Source: Deltaproteobacteria bacterium
GTDB taxonomy: Bacteria; Myxococcota_A; Polyangia; HGW-17
Direction of reading: 5' to 3'
Length of the DNA stretch: 64,000 nucleotides
Assembly: GCA_016937155.1 (NCBI GenBank)
Contig: JAFGWM010000066.1
Coordinates: 1 to 64,000 of the forward strand
Part shown: positions 62,657-64,000 of the stretch, one piece after another
Layout: every line of letters begins with the position of its first letter
Position numbering within the stretch: position 1 is the stretch's first letter
Made by a program: the position numbers and the translations under genes
The notes under the pieces: model-generated
Databases searched by the model: none
What the model saw: only the letters and a program-made list of their open reading frames with translations
Told to the model about the DNA's origin: nothing

Positions 62657-63271
62657 TTATTTGGAAAGAAGGTTTTCCCTGAGATAGGCTATTCCAGCTT
62701 CAGTCATGCGATATTCTTTCGCATTGCGTTTCCCGTTTTTCCGTAGTCTGGAAGAAATAAGTTTGTTTTCCAGCCCTTTATTGTGAAGAGCCTTTCTGAC
62801 ATTCCCAGGAAGAACTGAAAACTGATAAACCTCACAGTGATCACTGATCTCTCTTGGTGAAAGCCATTCCTGCTCAGACCGGGCCATAGCATAAAGAATT
62901 TTCAGCATCTGATCTCTTGAAAATGCATTTTTCAGTTTTGAGTATGGAATTTTTTCAAGTGATGGAATCAGATCGAATGAATCTTCTTCAGGTGGAGCAT
63001 TCAATGGGATTTCTTCATCATCAACAGATTCTTCCTCTTCAGGTGGCTCAAGTTTAACTTCAGAAGTATCAGGCTTTTGAATTGAAATTTCTGTTTCGCG
63101 AACTTCCACAGTTTCTTCCGGTACAAGGGAAGAAACACGATCCCATAATACCGGACCCCACTGTTCAAGAAGTCTGGTGGTTCGGGAGAAAACCTCCTCA
63201 GTCAGTTTTGAGCCAATATCGAGCCCTGTTTCCAGAATTCTATCTTTCAGATCCAGTAACTTTTTAATCAT
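62657..63271 (-). CDS. Winged-helix-like protein of unknown function
   Basis: 204 residues. An N-terminal amphipathic segment (about 1-45), an acidic linker rich in Glu and Pro (about 55-105) and a C-terminal domain of about 90 residues with the winged-helix pattern (MLKILYAMARSEQEWLSPREI, LPGNVRKALHNKGLEN, EYRMTEAGIAYLRENL). The wing and recognition helix suggest DNA binding, but the acidic linker also allows a protein adaptor. AAAGGA precedes ATG 63271. It follows the DUF4350-type gene on the same strand with a 57-base gap. Confidence 0.68.
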   Translation of the reverse strand: MIKKLLDLKDRILETGLDIGSKLTEEVFSRTTRLLEQWGPVLWDRVSSLVPEETVEVRETEISIQKPDTSEVKLEPPEEEESVDDEEIPLNAPPEEDSFDLIPSLEKIPYSKLKNAFSRDQMLKILYAMARSEQEWLSPREISDHCEVYQFSVLPGNVRKALHNKGLENKLISSRLRKNGKRNAKEYRMTEAGIAYLRENLLSK

Positions 63272-63328
63272 GTGCAGTTCCTTTTGTTTCAGGTTCGAAT
63301 TGTTATAATACAGTTTTTAGCCAAATGA

Positions 63329-64000
63329 TCAATAGTCCTCAGTATAATTTAGTGAATTTAGAATGATTATCAATTCTTCAGCTGTTGCGATAAGATCCAC
63401 AATTATATTGGGATCCAATTTGTTAAGGAAAGGAGAGTCAGCATTAAGAGTAGTACCAAGGTAGGGCAAAAGTGGTACTAAAAGTTTGCGGGTGCCGCTG
63501 CTTAAATGGTTGATATCACCATTTAGAATATTTTTCATTGAAGGATCAGATGTAATTTTTTCCCTTAGAATTTCAGTTACAGCAAGAAACCTGTATTTCA
63601 GTTTCAGGTACCTGTTTGTGGAACTATGGGAAGGTGGCAGTGGTGTTGAGAGAGTTTTCTGTGTACCAAAAAGAACAGTTATATAAATAAATGGTGTAAG
63701 GAAAAGGAGAAGAAGTAATCTTAATCCGATCTGATTCTCACTCAACTGTTCATACATCTGAATAAGGAAGTCTCTAATAATTTTGCTCAGCGATTCTGAA
63801 TATTTTTTATCCGGAGAGACTCCTTTAGGCCAGCCTGATTCGGTAAAATCAGTAAGAAATAAAATATTTCGATTTGATTTCCTGAGATAGATTGCAAGAT
63901 TATCAGCAAATATTCCATTATCTCCTCTTTCAAGCATGTCATTTATCAGAATACTTGGATCACTCAAAAGAAGAAGTTCGCCTTTACCTATTGTGACTTG
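63329..64000 (-). CDS. DUF4350-type membrane protein, truncated at the window edge
   Basis: The frame stays open to the last base, so the start lies outside. The visible residues begin QVTIGKGELLLLSDPSILIN, followed by DNGIFADNLAIYL; this GxGxLLLLSDP...DN pattern is the C-terminal part of DUF4350. A membrane helix (LLLLLFLTPFIYITVLFG) and a helical tail follow. TTG 63967, the first possible start inside the window, is inside the domain and not real. DUF4350 genes usually sit with MoxR ATPase, DUF58 and DUF4129 genes, so such a cluster probably continues past 64000. Confidence 0.75.
   Translation of the reverse strand, partial: QVTIGKGELLLLSDPSILINDMLERGDNGIFADNLAIYLRKSNRNILFLTDFTESGWPKGVSPDKKYSESLSKIIRDFLIQMYEQLSENQIGLRLLLLLFLTPFIYITVLFGTQKTLSTPLPPSHSSTNRYLKLKYRFLAVTEILREKITSDPSMKNILNGDINHLSSGTRKLLVPLLPYLGTTLNADSPFLNKLDPNIIVDLIATAEELIIILNSLNYTEDY

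Noticed and set aside
1-64000. tRNA, rRNA, CRISPR, IS or prophage
   Set aside because: No cloverleaf, rRNA signature, regular spacer array, transposase or phage gene was seen on either strand.

Overview
The window looks like chromosomal DNA from a Gram-negative bacterium of the Myxococcota/Bradymonadota-type deltaproteobacterial lineages, but AT-rich (GC well below half by eye). Outer-membrane biology is implied by a TamB-like protein, a LolC/E-like permease and many lipobox signal peptides. The lineage is suggested by Myxococcus-type Cys-rich repeats after Asn/Thr-rich linkers, an IgGFc-binding-like lipoprotein, a myxobacterial-type PilZ domain with PEGA, twin FHA domains, zinc-ribbon membrane proteins and a giant TPR protein. 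The assignment is inference. I see no rRNA, tRNA, CRISPR array, insertion sequence or prophage.

Layout. 1-2251: a poly-HAMP chemoreceptor broken by a one-base frameshift. 2262-5058: AlaX-type tRNA editing protein, free-Met-(R)-sulfoxide reductase and an anchored HAD phosphatase, all on the minus strand. 5139-12753: three large surface lipoproteins (IgGFc-like; an amidohydrolase; Cys-rich plus propeller-like) with a small ribbon-helix-helix protein and a zinc-ribbon protein between them, then an orphan DNA methyltransferase. 13837-21440: mainly plus-strand housekeeping and accessory genes: RidA, a lipoprotein plus DHH phosphoesterase pair, a zinc-ribbon protein with a 36-bp tandem repeat and a cysteine-less DsbA-like domain, a J-domain/TPR protein and a DEDDh exonuclease fused to a WYL-like domain. 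21441-21975: a 535-base non-coding stretch with strong inverted repeats, possibly a structured RNA. 21976-25397: GILT/DsbA-like lipoprotein, PGRP-type amidase, a small unknown protein and thiol peroxidase.

25490-39386 (minus) is a tightly overlapped operon: a TPR protein of about 3,700 residues, then EngB, RimI and an alpha/alpha-toroid protein. 39706-47151 (minus) is a complete chemotaxis operon, cheA-cheW-cheR-cheD-HDOD-cheY-cheX-cheB, with a sigma28-like promoter before cheA. 47361-51872 holds TerB-like and TamB-like genes. 52196-55330 (plus) has a zinc-ribbon membrane protein and a PilZ-TM-PEGA protein; a near-perfect sigma28-type promoter lies 188 bases before the first. 55375-64000 (minus) runs from a truncated DUF4350-type gene at the window edge through a winged-helix protein, a degenerate signal peptidase I-like membrane protein, a LolC/E-like permease, a NadD-DUF2520 fusion, a double-FHA protein and pyruvate kinase.

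The main themes are motility and chemotaxis (three sigma28-like promoters, che operon, receptor), cell-envelope and lipoprotein biology, and cytoplasmic quality control. The best candidates for something new are the NadD-DUF2520 fusion, the degenerate signal peptidase operon, the DEDDh-WYL fusion, the structured intergenic region at 21.6 kb and the giant TPR/EngB/RimI operon. Domain calls come from motif recognition only; no database search was run.
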